DNA from: Dinoroseobacter sp013215265
Lineage (GTDB): Bacteria > Pseudomonadota > Alphaproteobacteria > Rhodobacterales > Rhodobacteraceae
NCBI GenBank assembly: GCA_963691755.1
Contig: OY829366.1
Coordinates: forward strand, 2,046,001-2,110,000
Length of the DNA: 64,000 nt
Direction of reading: 5' to 3'
The notes under the pieces are model-generated. The model was not told the origin of the DNA. It did not search any database and saw only the letters and a program-made list of their open reading frames with translations. This document shows, piece after piece, positions 41,722-50,794 of this stretch. Position numbers and translations under genes: made by a program. Position 1 is the first letter of the stretch. The number at the start of each line of letters is the position of its first letter.

Positions 41722-43098
41722 TTAGCGGTAGGTTACGGATTTGACCGCGTTGACGACCTCGTCGGTGGTCACCAGCGCCAGCTTTTCCAGGTTCGCCGCA
41801 TAAGGCATTGGAACATCCTTGCCCGTGCAGTTGATGACCGGCGCATCGAGGTAATCAAACGCGTGCTGCATGATATGTGCGCTGAGGTGGTTTCCGATGG
41901 ACCCGACGGGCCAGCCTTCCTCGACGGTGACGCAGCGATTGGTCTTCATTACCGATGCGAGCACCGTGTCGTAATCGATCGGGCGCAAGGTCCGCAGATC
42001 GATCACCTCGGCACTAATGCCGTCTTCGGCAAGGCGGTCTGCGGCCTCCAGGGCATATTGCATGCCGATCCCGAAGCTGACGATGGTTACGTCTGTGCCT
42101 TCGCGCCAGATGCGCGCTTTGCCAAAGGGTACGGTGAAGTCTTCGAGGTCCGGGACATCAAAGGTGCGACCGTAGAGGATCTCGTTTTCCAGGAAGATTA
42201 CGGGGTTGGGATCGCGGATTGCTGTTTTCAGCAAGCCTTTTGCATCAGAGGCCGAATACGGCATGACCACTTTCAACCCGGGGATCTGCGCATACCAAGC
42301 TGCATAGTCCTGACTGTGCTGTGCGCCAACGCGTGCGGCGGCACCGTTTGGACCACGGAACACCATCGGCGCACCCATCTGACCGCCAGACATGTAAAGC
42401 GTTTTTGCAGCAGAGTTGATAATATGATCAATAGCTTGCATTGCGAAGTTGAACGTCATGAACTCGACGATCGGCTTCAGTCCACCGAATGCGGCACCAA
42501 CGGCCAGACCCGTGAACCCATGTTCGGTGATCGGTGTGTCGATGACGCGTTTGTCGCCAAATTCGTCCAGGAGGCCCTGGCTGATCTTATAGGCGCCCTG
42601 GTATTCGGCAACCTCTTCTCCCATCAGATAGACGGTTTCGTCAGAGCGCATTTCTTCTGCCATGGCAGAATTCAGGGCTTCGCGAACCGTCATCGTCTTC
42701 ATCGCGGTGCCTTCGGGCCAATCCGGCGTAACTTCGACCACAGCGACGGGCGCTGAGGCTTGTGCCGGGGCGGGGGTGGCTTCTGCTGCAACGGGTGCAG
42801 CGGCCTCAGTGGCTGGGGCCGGAGCAGAAGCCGCGGGCAGTGCGCTTGCGTCTTCACCATCTTCCAGCAGAACTGCGATCGGGGTGTTGACCGCAACACC
42901 CTCGGTGCCTTCCGTGATCAGGATTTTTCCCATCACGCCTTCGTCCACGGCCTCAAATTCCATCGTGGCCTTGTCGGTTTCGATCTCGGCGATGATGTCC
43001 CCGGAGGAGACGGTATCGCCTTCTTTCACCAGCCATTTCGCCAGTGTGCCTTCTTCCATGGTCGGAGAGAGGGCGGGCATCAGAATTTCGGTTGCCAT
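41722..43098 (-). CDS. pdhB: Pyruvate dehydrogenase E1 beta with N-terminal lipoyl domain
   Basis: 458 residues. The first ~80 are a lipoyl domain like that of PdhC (Lys43 in ETDKATMEFE), followed by an Ala/Pro linker (85-125) and the transketolase-type E1-beta body from EGTAMKTMTVREALNSAMAEEM (residue ~133), with DTPITEHGFTGLAVGAAF, PMVFRGPNGAAARVGAQHSQDY and the C-terminal TVEEGWPVGSIG. A lipoylated E1-beta is a known peculiarity of some alphaproteobacteria, for example Sinorhizobium. Separated from pdhA by 15 bp. Confidence 0.98.
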   Translation of the reverse strand: MATEILMPALSPTMEEGTLAKWLVKEGDTVSSGDIIAEIETDKATMEFEAVDEGVMGKILITEGTEGVAVNTPIAVLLEDGEDASALPAASAPAPATEAAAPVAAEATPAPAQASAPVAVVEVTPDWPEGTAMKTMTVREALNSAMAEEMRSDETVYLMGEEVAEYQGAYKISQGLLDEFGDKRVIDTPITEHGFTGLAVGAAFGGLKPIVEFMTFNFAMQAIDHIINSAAKTLYMSGGQMGAPMVFRGPNGAAARVGAQHSQDYAAWYAQIPGLKVVMPYSASDAKGLLKTAIRDPNPVIFLENEILYGRTFDVPDLEDFTVPFGKARIWREGTDVTIVSFGIGMQYALEAADRLAEDGISAEVIDLRTLRPIDYDTVLASVMKTNRCVTVEEGWPVGSIGNHLSAHIMQHAFDYLDAPVINCTGKDVPMPYAANLEKLALVTTDEVVNAVKSVTYR

Positions 43099-43113
43099 TG
43101 GTTGCTCTCCCTA

Positions 43114-44112
43114 TCAGGCGTCTACGTAAATGTCGGTCCAGAGCTCTTCGAGCGCTGGTTCCGGGCTGGTTTTGGAGAATTCAGCCGCATCGTTCACGAC
43201 CGCCTTGATATCCTTGTCGATCGACTTGAGATCGTCTTCCGTTGCGTGGCCACCTGTCAGCAGCATCTCGCGGACTTGCTCGATCGGATCACGTTCGTCA
43301 CGCATCTTCTGAACTTCCTCACGGGTCCGGTACTTTGCCGGGTCCGACATGGAGTGCCCGCGGTAACGATAGGTTTTAACCTCGAGAATGTAGGGGCCTT
43401 TGCCGGCACGGCAGTGTGCAACGGCCTTTTCACCTGCGGCTTTGACCGCCAGCACATCCATGCCGTCTACTTCTTCACCCGGAATGCCGTATGCCGCGCC
43501 GCGTTCCCAATAGCTTGGCGATTTGGTCGACCGCTTGGTCGATGTGCCCATGGCGTATTGGTTGTTTTCGATGACAAATACGACAGGTAGCATCCAGAGC
43601 TCTGCCATGTTGTAGGCCTCGTAGACCTGACCCTGGTTGGCCGCGCCATCACCGAAATAGGTGAAGGTTACGCGGTCATTGCCCTTGTACTTGTCTGAGA
43701 AAGCGAGACCCGCGCCGATGGGGACCTGCGCCCCGACGATGCCATGGCCACCATAGAAATGCTTCTCTTTCGAGAACATGTGCATAGAACCGCCTTTGCC
43801 CTTGGAATAGCCGCCTTCGCGACCTGTGAGCTCGGCCATCACACCTTTGGGGTCCATTCCGCAGGCCAGCATATGGCCATGATCGCGGTAGGAGGTAACA
43901 CGCTTGTCACCTTCTTCCGTTGCAGCCTCAAGACCAACGACAACCGCTTCTTGTCCGATGTAAAGGTGGCAGAAGCCCCCGATCAGCCCCATCCCGTAAA
44001 GCTGTCCGGCCTTTTCCTCGAACCGGCGGATCAACAGCATTTCCTTGTAGTGGCCCAGTAGCTCGTCTTTCGAGACGTTGGGCTTTGCGCGCGTGCTTTT
44101 GCGTGCAGCCAT
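43114..44112 (-). CDS. pdhA: Pyruvate dehydrogenase E1 alpha
   Basis: Binds thiamine diphosphate and decarboxylates pyruvate. 332 residues with HLYIGQEAVVVGL, YRDHGHMLACG, the GGSMHMFSKEKHFYGGHGIVGAQ region, the ThDP-Mg motif GDGAANQGQVYEAYNMAEL (starts near 165, ends with ENNQ) and the loop YRYRGHSMSDPAKYRTREE, which holds the Ser residues used for phosphorylation in mitochondria. The ATG at 44112 has GGGAG; an in-frame ATG at 44130 adds six residues. First gene of the operon. Confidence 0.98.
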   Translation of the reverse strand: MAARKSTRAKPNVSKDELLGHYKEMLLIRRFEEKAGQLYGMGLIGGFCHLYIGQEAVVVGLEAATEEGDKRVTSYRDHGHMLACGMDPKGVMAELTGREGGYSKGKGGSMHMFSKEKHFYGGHGIVGAQVPIGAGLAFSDKYKGNDRVTFTYFGDGAANQGQVYEAYNMAELWMLPVVFVIENNQYAMGTSTKRSTKSPSYWERGAAYGIPGEEVDGMDVLAVKAAGEKAVAHCRAGKGPYILEVKTYRYRGHSMSDPAKYRTREEVQKMRDERDPIEQVREMLLTGGHATEDDLKSIDKDIKAVVNDAAEFSKTSPEPALEELWTDIYVDA

Positions 44113-44254
44113 GGGGTCGATCTCCCTCATCCAAACAATTAGTTTAGCGTTGAACTACATTGCAGATGGGGGTGTGTCAAAGGGATCTATTCCACATGCC
44201 TTGGATATCCGCATTGCAAAAAATGCATACCAAGAAGGCGCACGCGCTCTTGCG

Positions 44255-44557
44255 TCAGCGAATGACCAACTCTCCGGGACGGACAACGCCCAGAACATCG
44301 CGTGCGCGTTCTTCCAGTAAATCAAGGTCCAGAAAGTCGTTTGACAGGCGGCGTGTCTTGTTTTCAAGTGCGGCCAGTTCGGCCATCAGCGCATCACGTT
44401 CCACGATCAGGCCACGCTCGTCTGCTTCGATTTGAACGCGGCTGAACAATCCATATTCGCCCTGAACTGCATGGAAGGCGAAGTAGAGGCCCAGCGCCAG
44501 TGCGAGACCGCCGACGAGTGCGCCTTGGAGCGCGGAGGATTGTGTGTCTTGTGTCAC
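44255..44557 (-). CDS. ftsB: Septum formation initiator (FtsB/DivIC family)
   Basis: Divisome protein that, with FtsL and FtsQ, activates septal wall synthesis. The 100-residue product has a cytosolic tail, one membrane helix (ALVGGLALALGLYFAFHAV, about 11-29), a periplasmic coiled coil (VQIEADERGLIVERDALMAELAALENKTRRL, heptads between residues 40 and 70) and the family end LLEERARDVLGVVRPGELVI. The GTG start at 44557 gives the usual length; an ATG at 44611 would add 18 non-family residues. It often lies next to pdhA in alphaproteobacteria, as here. Confidence 0.88.
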   Translation of the reverse strand: MTQDTQSSALQGALVGGLALALGLYFAFHAVQGEYGLFSRVQIEADERGLIVERDALMAELAALENKTRRLSNDFLDLDLLEERARDVLGVVRPGELVIR

Positions 44558-44712
44558 TCGTAAATCTGCCTGCTGTCCCGTTTTTTGGGATCTGCAGAGA
44601 GATTCGCACAAAACCGACGCGTTGGGAATCCCCTACGTGCCGGTTTTGTCGTTATTTAGCGATGTTTTGCGCGGCTTTGGCGATGTTTTGCCTCAAGCGC
44701 GGTGATTTTTGG

Positions 44713-45642
44713 TCAAGCTTTGCCTTTGTAAATGTCAACCAGTCTGCCAAGCATTTCCAGCGCATCTGGTTTGGACCGCTGGAAGCTGTTGCGCCCGATG
44801 ATCGAGCCGTTGCCACCGCCGTCACGAATGGCACGGGCGTCATCAAAGACTGAGTTTGCACCTTTCTTTGCACCGCCAGAAAACACGATGATCCGTTTGC
44901 CGTTGAAGACCGACTGGACGCAGTGCTTTACGCGCGCAGCCTGGGTGGCGATGTCGATTTCCTCGCTTTCATAGACCGTCTTGGCCTCTGGCAGCATCAG
45001 GTGATCGGTGCCCAGTTTGATCTTGATGATATGTGCACCCAGAAGTGCAGCCATATGGGCGGCGTAGGCGGCCACATCAATTGCCGTCTCGCCTTCTTTG
45101 GTGATCGCTTCCCCTCGGGGGTAGGACCAGATCACGGTCGCAACACCTTTGGCGGCGGCTTCTTTGCGCATCTCGACGATCTCTTCCATCATGTCGATGG
45201 CGCTGTCCGAGCCCGGATAGATCGTGAAACCAATCGCGCCTGCGCCGACGCGCAGCGCGTCATCCACCGATGCCGTGATTGCCTGATTTTTGCCTGCTGT
45301 ACCAGACATCAGCGAGTTGGCAGAGTTTACTTTCAGGATCGTCGGGATCTGTCCGGCGAATGTGTCCGCGCCGGCTTCCAGCGGGCCCAGCGGTGCTGCG
45401 TAGGCGTTCAGACCTGCATCAATGGCAAGCTGGTAATGATAATGCGGGTCGTAGCCTTCAGGATTTGGCGCAAAACTACGCGCAGGACCGTGTTCAAAGC
45501 CCTGATCGACCGGCAGGATGATCATCTTGCCCGTTCCGCCCAGCTTTCCGGTCATCAGCATCCGGTTCAGGTTTGCCTTTACACCCGGCGTTTCGCCCTC
45601 GTAATGGCTGAGGATTTGTTTGACGATACGGGTGGATTTCAT
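44713..45642 (-). CDS. Class I fructose-bisphosphate aldolase (DhnA type)
   Basis: Schiff-base aldolase of the archaeal/DhnA type, 309 residues. Seen: MIILPVDQGFEHGPARSF, the conserved Y-P-R-G (WSYPRGEA), the lysine-bearing HIIKIKLGTD strand (Schiff-base Lys candidate) and the phosphate-binding GGAKKG plus GGGNGSIIGRN near the end. It splits fructose-1,6-bisphosphate in glycolysis or runs in reverse. The ATG at 45642 is a family start (MKSTRIVKQIL); 49 open upstream codons are not family-like. It stands 430 bp from pgk on the same strand. Gene symbol fbaB or fda would be usual. Confidence 0.93.
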   Translation of the reverse strand: MKSTRIVKQILSHYEGETPGVKANLNRMLMTGKLGGTGKMIILPVDQGFEHGPARSFAPNPEGYDPHYHYQLAIDAGLNAYAAPLGPLEAGADTFAGQIPTILKVNSANSLMSGTAGKNQAITASVDDALRVGAGAIGFTIYPGSDSAIDMMEEIVEMRKEAAAKGVATVIWSYPRGEAITKEGETAIDVAAYAAHMAALLGAHIIKIKLGTDHLMLPEAKTVYESEEIDIATQAARVKHCVQSVFNGKRIIVFSGGAKKGANSVFDDARAIRDGGGNGSIIGRNSFQRSKPDALEMLGRLVDIYKGKA

Positions 45643-45798
45643 GACTGCATCCTTGATTAGCGAGTATTTAGGATGCCTAAGCCGTGCGATCTGCCGTGCC
45701 AATGACGGTAACGCTAACTGTGACGCGATTTTACGTTTTGGTTCCAATATTCGGGAAAAACAGCCGAAAATCCGGGAATTTTTCACCAAAACGCAATA

Positions 45799-45903
45799 TC
45801 ACGGGGAGGCAACACGTGCAGGCATAGACGCATTTATCCAGTCATGCGGGGCCCGCGAACCGATCTCGGCAATGCGCTGCTCCCAATGCGCTTGATCGTC
45901 CAT
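45799..45903 (-). CDS. Possible 34-residue protein between pgk and aldolase genes
   Basis: A short frame with an excellent ribosome site (GAGGAGG, 5 bp before the ATG at 45903). It encodes MDDQAHWEQRIAEIGSRAPH and 14 more residues to a stop at 45799. Charged, helical N-terminal half with no signal peptide or membrane segment. The rest of the 430-bp gap (45643-46076) shows no other coding sign. Too short to judge by composition; the ribosome site is the main argument. Confidence 0.4.
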   Translation of the reverse strand: MDDQAHWEQRIAEIGSRAPHDWINASMPARVASP

Positions 45904-46076
45904 GCTGCCCTCCTCAGATCATCGGGCCAGATCCCACAGGATTGCGCTGGACGCCGCGTCTTCGGTGACAGCGCCGCTGAGTGCCCAATAATGCGCGTTA
46001 AGTTAGGACCGACTGGTCGTCCCCCCGCGTGACTGATGACACAGGAGGAACCGTACTGCACGTTCAGGTCTTTGGT

Positions 46077-47252
46077 TTATCCCAGCGCTGCAACGCCTGG
46101 AAGGGTCTTGCCTTCCATCCACTCAAGGAACGCACCGCCGGCAGTAGAAATATAGGTGAAATCCCCGGCCACGCCGGCCGCGTTCAAAGCCGCAACCGTA
46201 TCGCCCCCACCTGCAACTGAAATCAACTGACCGTCTTTGGTCAACGAGGCAGCAGCCCGGGCGGCGGCAACAGTGGCGGCATCGAAAGGTTCGAGCTCAA
46301 ATGCGCCAAGGGGTCCGTTCCAGATAAGTGTTTCTGCTGCCATAAGCGTATCCGTGATCAGCTTCACTGTCGCAGGCCCCGCATCAAGGATCATCGCATC
46401 TGAAGGGCAGTCCTGCGCATGATGCAGGCTGTTTTCGGCATTTGCTTTAAACGCGCGTGCCACTACGACGTCCACGGGCAGAATGATCTGACACTGCTGT
46501 TGCACGGCCTTTGCCAGAACGTCCTTTGCGGTCTCCAGCATGTCGCGCTCAGCCAGAGACGTGCCGATCTCAAACCCTTGAGCAGCAAGAAAGGTATTTG
46601 CCATCCCGCCGCCGATGACCAGATGATCGACCTTCTCCACAAGATTGGCCAGCAGATCCAGCTTTGTTGAGACTTTGGCGCCGCCAACCACGGCAACCAC
46701 CGGGCGTTTTGGCTCGCTGAGCGCGGCTTCGAGCGCTCGCAATTCGGCTTCCATCAGTCGACCCGCACAGGAGGGCAAATGATGTGCGACACCCTCTGTG
46801 GAGGCATGCGCCCGGTGCGCGGCTGAAAAGGCATCATTGCAATAGATGTCTCCCAGCGAGGCGAGAAATCCCGCCATCTTCGGGTCATTGGCTTCTTCCA
46901 TCGCGCTGAACCGCGTGTTCTCGACAAGAACCACGGCATCTGAAGGAAGCGCGTCAAGCGCGTCGCGGCTGGGGCGTTCGACAAAGGTCACTGCGGTGCC
47001 AAATGCGTCTTCTAATGCGGGCACCAGAGGGCGCAGCGACATTTCCGGAACGACCTGACCTTTCGGGCGCCCGAAATGTGCAAGCAGCACAGGCTTGCCA
47101 CCTGCACCAAGAATATCCTTCACCGTGGGTACGATCCGCGCGATGCGGGTTGCATCGGTTACGCGCCCGTCTTCCATCGGAACATTGATATCAACACGCG
47201 TCAGGACCGTTTTTCCGTCCAACTCCATGTCGTCGAGTGTCTTCCAGCTCAT
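46077..47252 (-). CDS. pgk: Phosphoglycerate kinase
   Basis: Makes ATP and 3-phosphoglycerate from 1,3-bisphosphoglycerate. 391 residues: TRVDINVPMEDGRVTDATRI near 18-37 (substrate-binding RxDxNVP), LLAHFGRPKG, the VENTRF motif, NDAFSAAHRAHAST, and in the C-domain VVGGAKVSTKLDLL, IGGGMANTFL and the nucleotide-binding end ISTAGGAFLEWMEGK. The ATG at 47252 is a family start (MSWKTLDDM); 79 open codons further upstream lie opposite the cyclophilin gene and are not coding. Divergent from the cyclophilins. Confidence 0.98.
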   Translation of the reverse strand: MSWKTLDDMELDGKTVLTRVDINVPMEDGRVTDATRIARIVPTVKDILGAGGKPVLLAHFGRPKGQVVPEMSLRPLVPALEDAFGTAVTFVERPSRDALDALPSDAVVLVENTRFSAMEEANDPKMAGFLASLGDIYCNDAFSAAHRAHASTEGVAHHLPSCAGRLMEAELRALEAALSEPKRPVVAVVGGAKVSTKLDLLANLVEKVDHLVIGGGMANTFLAAQGFEIGTSLAERDMLETAKDVLAKAVQQQCQIILPVDVVVARAFKANAENSLHHAQDCPSDAMILDAGPATVKLITDTLMAAETLIWNGPLGAFELEPFDAATVAAARAAASLTKDGQLISVAGGGDTVAALNAAGVAGDFTYISTAGGAFLEWMEGKTLPGVAALG

Positions 47253-47349
47253 CTCAGTCTCCAAGCCTGTTTGCGCTAACTTTACCTTGTCTTGTGATCC
47301 GGCGCACAGCGTCTTAGGGTCGCGCGGATTTTGACAACCGGAGGCTAAG

Positions 47350-47862
47350 ATGGCCGAGATCAAAGACCCTGAAAACACAATCATCATGGAACTGAAAGAT
47401 GGGACTGTAACCATCGAGCTTCTGCCTGACATTGCACCGCTGCATTCCGAGCGGATGAAAGAACTCGCGCGAGCAGGAAAGTATGACAATGTGTGTTTTC
47501 ACCGGGTTATCGAAGGGTTCATGGCGCAAACCGGCGACGTGGCGAATGGAAATATGGAAGAGGACTTCAACTTGCGTGCCGCAGGCACAGGCGGATCGGA
47601 CCTGCCAAACTTGAAGGCTGAGTTTTCTGGCATTCCACATGATCGCGGTACGCTTGGCGCAGCACGCAGCCAAAACCCCGACTCAGCCAACAGCCAGTTC
47701 TTCATCAACTTCAAGGACAACCATTTCCTTAATCGCCAGTACACGGTCTATGGCCGCGTGATCGAAGGTATGGAGCATGTCGACGCTATCATGCGCGGCG
47801 AGCCGCCTGCGCAGCCTGACCGTATGGTCTCGGTGAAAGTGGCTGCTGATATCGAAGGCTAG
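47350..47862 (+). CDS. Cytosolic cyclophilin-type peptidyl-prolyl isomerase
   Basis: 170 residues of the cyclophilin fold: ENTIIMELKDGTVTIELLPD at the N-terminus, FHRVIEGFMAQTGDV (catalytic Arg in FHRVI), NPDSANSQFFINFKDNHFLNRQYTVYG-type core from ~116 to 142 and VSVKVAADIEG at the end. No signal peptide, so cytosolic. CCGGAGG precedes the ATG. First of a tandem pair; the second copy is membrane- or periplasm-directed. ppiB would be the usual name. Confidence 0.95.
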   Translation: MAEIKDPENTIIMELKDGTVTIELLPDIAPLHSERMKELARAGKYDNVCFHRVIEGFMAQTGDVANGNMEEDFNLRAAGTGGSDLPNLKAEFSGIPHDRGTLGAARSQNPDSANSQFFINFKDNHFLNRQYTVYGRVIEGMEHVDAIMRGEPPAQPDRMVSVKVAADIEG

Positions 47863-47866
47863 GCCG

Positions 47867-48535
47867 ATGACCCGGGATAAGCTGATCGCAGGGGGCATGT
47901 TTGCCATCGGGGCTTTGGTTCTGGTGGGCGTATATTTTGCGACATTGCCATCTGATGAGCCGCAGCCTCAACCTCAACCTCAACCTCAACCTCAACCTGA
48001 GGCCACGCTGGAAGAAGGCGGCGACCAGCCGGGACCTTACCTGGATATCGTAGTTGAAGGGGAAGGCGCGAACGGAACGATCACGATCGATCTGATGCAG
48101 CAACTGGCTCCGGGACATGTGGAGCGGGTTATGACGCTTGCTCAGGAAGGTCTCTATGACGATGTGGTGTTTCACCGTGTGATCGAAGGGTTCATGGCGC
48201 AAACCGGTGATGTCGAATTTGGCAAACTGGGCGGCGACCTGGGGATGGCTGGACGTGGTGGGTCGGATTTGCCCGATCTTCCAGCGGAGTTTTCCGATGA
48301 ACCCTTCGCTCGTGGTATTCTGGGAATGGCGCGGGCGCAAAGCCCTGACAGTGCAAATTCCCAGTTCTTCATCATGTTCGCACCGGCCCCCAGCTTGGAT
48401 GGGCAATATACCGTTCTCGGTGAGGTGACTGAGGGTATGGACGTGGTCGACGCCATCAAGCGAGGCGACGGGCCCAACGGAGCTGTTCTTGGCCAGCCTG
48501 ATCGCATGGTAAGCGTGACAGTTCGGACGAACTGA
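47867..48535 (+). CDS. Exported cyclophilin-type peptidyl-prolyl isomerase
   Basis: 222 residues, 4 bp after the cytosolic paralogue. It has an N-terminal signal or anchor (LIAGGMFAIGALVLVGVYFA, about 6-25), then a Pro-Gln repeat spacer (PQ x6, ~33-45), and the cyclophilin domain from ~60 with FHRVIEGFMAQTGDV, SPDSANSQFFIMFAPAPSL and the end DRMVSVTVRTN. The lack of a clear signal-peptidase site makes an inner-membrane anchor with a periplasmic catalytic domain most likely. Such cytosolic/periplasmic tandem pairs are common in this family. A terminator candidate follows. Confidence 0.94.
   Translation: MTRDKLIAGGMFAIGALVLVGVYFATLPSDEPQPQPQPQPQPQPEATLEEGGDQPGPYLDIVVEGEGANGTITIDLMQQLAPGHVERVMTLAQEGLYDDVVFHRVIEGFMAQTGDVEFGKLGGDLGMAGRGGSDLPDLPAEFSDEPFARGILGMARAQSPDSANSQFFIMFAPAPSLDGQYTVLGEVTEGMDVVDAIKRGDGPNGAVLGQPDRMVSVTVRTN
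47966..47998 (+). repeat. Hexanucleotide repeat coding for Pro-Gln spacer
   Basis: Five and a half copies of CCTCAA inside the exported cyclophilin gene. In frame, so copy changes alter spacer length without breaking the gene. Confidence 0.9.
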
Positions 48536-48569
48536 CCCACGCATAACCATCGCAGATGGGATTGGATGC

Positions 48570-48608
48570 GCCCGGACCGGATGACGGTTCGGGCGTACTC
48601 TTTTTCCG
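48570..48608 (+). terminator. Terminator candidate after the cyclophilin pair
   Basis: CGCCCGGACC pairs with GGTTCGGGCG (one mismatch) around a 7-nt loop; TACTCTTTTT follows. Confidence 0.6.
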
Positions 48609-48727
48609 GGAGGTCGCAGGCTGAGGGTTGCCCACAGATTGTCACCTTCGCGTGACAGGGGCTGTGCAGGGTGATCTGGACAGGCCATCCTCCGGCGAAC
48701 GCAACGTTCCACGCAGGAGATACAGCC

Positions 48728-49732
48728 ATGAAACCCGTCGCGCTCGCATTGGCCGCATTGGTCGGACTTTCAGTTCCGGTTTTCGCTCAAGAAGATTTTG
48801 GAACCGCGCCTCAACATTGGTCATTCTCGTTTCCAATAGCAGATTTCTCGACAACCTTGGTTCCCTTCGTCGAGATTAAAACTGTCATAGGGCGGGACCA
48901 GATCCCCGCAGTCGATACTGTGAATTATATCAGCGCTGTTGACGAAGACCGGCTGGATGTGCGTGAGCCGGTTTTAACGCTCGAACTCGATGACGCAGAG
49001 CCGCGCGCCTTTCCGATCCGCTACCTGATGTTTCATGAGATCGCCAATGATCAGATCGGTGATGTGCCCGTGGCGGTCACGTATTGTCCGCTTTGCAATT
49101 CGGGCATGATTTTTGACCGACGTGTTGAACTGGATGGAGAAACCCGCACGATCAGTTTTGGTGTCTCTGGCAAGCTGCGAAACTCGGATATGGTCATGTA
49201 TGATCGTGAAACCGAAAGCTTCTGGCAGCAAGCGGTTGGGGAAGGCATTGTCGGAACCTTCGCGGGCGTCGAGCTGACCCAGCTTCCGGGATGGATGGAA
49301 AGCTGGGGAGAGTTCGTGGCGCGCAACCCCGAAGGCCTCGTCATGGATGCCCCCCGCAGAGGTGCTGGATACGGGCGGAACCCTTATATCGGATATGACA
49401 GCCAAAGCCGCCCCTATGCGCAATTCTACAATGGTGAAAACCCACCTCATGACATTCCAGCCTTGATGCGGGTTGTGCGCGTGGGTGAACAGGCCTGGCC
49501 CATCAGTCGTCTTCAGGAGGTGAGCGAAGTGACCGAGGCAGGCATTCGCATCACCTGGACAGCCGGGCAGGCCAGCGCGATGGATTCCGGGCTGATTGCC
49601 GAAGGCAAAGACGTGGGCACAATTCGCGTCTTTGACGCGGAAACCGGCGCTGACCTGCCGCATGATGTGATGTTTGCCTTCGCATTTCACGCCTTCTGGC
49701 CTGAAGGCACCTGGATGCTTGGCGAAAGCTGA
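48728..49732 (+). CDS. DUF3179 periplasmic protein
   Basis: 334 residues with a signal peptide (MKPVALALAALVGLSVPVFA). The DUF3179 core shows VTYCPLCNSGMIFDRR with two Cys at about 112-115 in a C-P-L-C motif, then FGVSGKLRNSDMVMYDRET and SFWQQAVGEGI, the conserved block of the family. The CxxC suggests metal or heme binding or thiol chemistry; biochemical role unknown. The ATG at 48728 follows GCAGGAG; an upstream frame to 48671 lacks a signal peptide. Monocistronic. Confidence 0.92.
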   Translation: MKPVALALAALVGLSVPVFAQEDFGTAPQHWSFSFPIADFSTTLVPFVEIKTVIGRDQIPAVDTVNYISAVDEDRLDVREPVLTLELDDAEPRAFPIRYLMFHEIANDQIGDVPVAVTYCPLCNSGMIFDRRVELDGETRTISFGVSGKLRNSDMVMYDRETESFWQQAVGEGIVGTFAGVELTQLPGWMESWGEFVARNPEGLVMDAPRRGAGYGRNPYIGYDSQSRPYAQFYNGENPPHDIPALMRVVRVGEQAWPISRLQEVSEVTEAGIRITWTAGQASAMDSGLIAEGKDVGTIRVFDAETGADLPHDVMFAFAFHAFWPEGTWMLGES

Positions 49733-49870
49733 GACGTGTCGGTAAAGCGATCTGGGACATGCATCGACGCCTCTTCCTGACGGAAAACGCCACGCATTGC
49801 GCAGGTTTCGGATCGCGCGTCTGATTGAATTGCACTAGCTACTGGCCCAAAAAAAGAGGGCTGTGTTCAG

Positions 49871-50794
49871 ATGCCAACCATGACGCGAACCACCTGGGGT
49901 CTGCTTTTGATCCTGTCCCTGCTTTGGGGTGGGTCGTTCTTTTTCATCGCGGTCGCGGTGAAAGGCTTGCCGATCTTTACCATCGTCTGGCTACGGGTTG
50001 CGATTGCTGGCGCGGTCTTGTGGGGCGTGATCTGGATCAGCGGCTTGAAGATTGCCTGGAGCCGTGCCGGGATCATCGCCCGCTTTGGTATGGGTGTCCT
50101 GAACAACGCTGTGCCCTTCACGCTGATCGTCTACGGTCAGGCCAGCATTCCATCGGGGCTGGCGTCGATCCTGAACGCAACGACGCCGCTTTTCACTGTT
50201 GTTGCGACGCATGTTCTGACGCAGGACGACAAGCTGACGGTTCAGAAGTTTTCAGGTGTGGCGCTTGGCATTGCGGGCGTTGCGGTTCTGGTTGGCCCGG
50301 ATGTTCTGGGCAGCGGCGCGCCGGTACTTGCCCAACTTGCAATTCTGGGGGCTGCCTTCAGTTACGGATTGGGCGGGGTGTGGTCGCGTAGGTTCAAGGC
50401 TTTGGAGACGCCGTTGCCAGTCACGGCGATCGCAGTAGGCCAGCTGACGGTATCGACACTTTTGATGCTGCCATTGATGCTTGTGCTGGACAGGCCTTGG
50501 GCAATGGAAGTGCCCGGCCTTCCTGCGATCCTGTCAGTGATTGGACTCGCGGTTGTCTCCACTGCATTGGCCTATATCCTATTTTTTCGCATTCTGGATC
50601 TGGCGGGTCCCACAAATGTCAGCCTCGTGACCTTCATTATCCCGGTCTCTGCCACTGGGCTGGGGTGGGCGTTTCTGTCTGAACGATTGGGTGTCGGGGA
50701 ACTGATCGGCGCACTTCTGATCGGGGCAGGGCTTGCCGCGATGGATGGACGGCTCTTGCGCTGGCTTCGGCACCAAGTCACACCTAACGCATGA
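49871..50794 (+). CDS. DMT/EamA family transporter
   Basis: 307 residues with ten predicted membrane helices in two EamA repeats (about 8-140 and 150-290). Typical features: LLWGGSFFFIAVAVKGLP at the start, NAVPFTLIVYGQASIPSGLASILNATTPLF in the first repeat (residues ~78-107), and the second repeat ending WAFLSERLGVGELIGALLIGAG. Probably exports a small metabolite or amino acid; substrate not predictable. The start overlaps nothing; its stop overlaps the next EamA gene (ATGA), so the two are co-translated and could form a heteromer, although family members often act alone. Confidence 0.93.
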   Translation: MPTMTRTTWGLLLILSLLWGGSFFFIAVAVKGLPIFTIVWLRVAIAGAVLWGVIWISGLKIAWSRAGIIARFGMGVLNNAVPFTLIVYGQASIPSGLASILNATTPLFTVVATHVLTQDDKLTVQKFSGVALGIAGVAVLVGPDVLGSGAPVLAQLAILGAAFSYGLGGVWSRRFKALETPLPVTAIAVGQLTVSTLLMLPLMLVLDRPWAMEVPGLPAILSVIGLAVVSTALAYILFFRILDLAGPTNVSLVTFIIPVSATGLGWAFLSERLGVGELIGALLIGAGLAAMDGRLLRWLRHQVTPNA

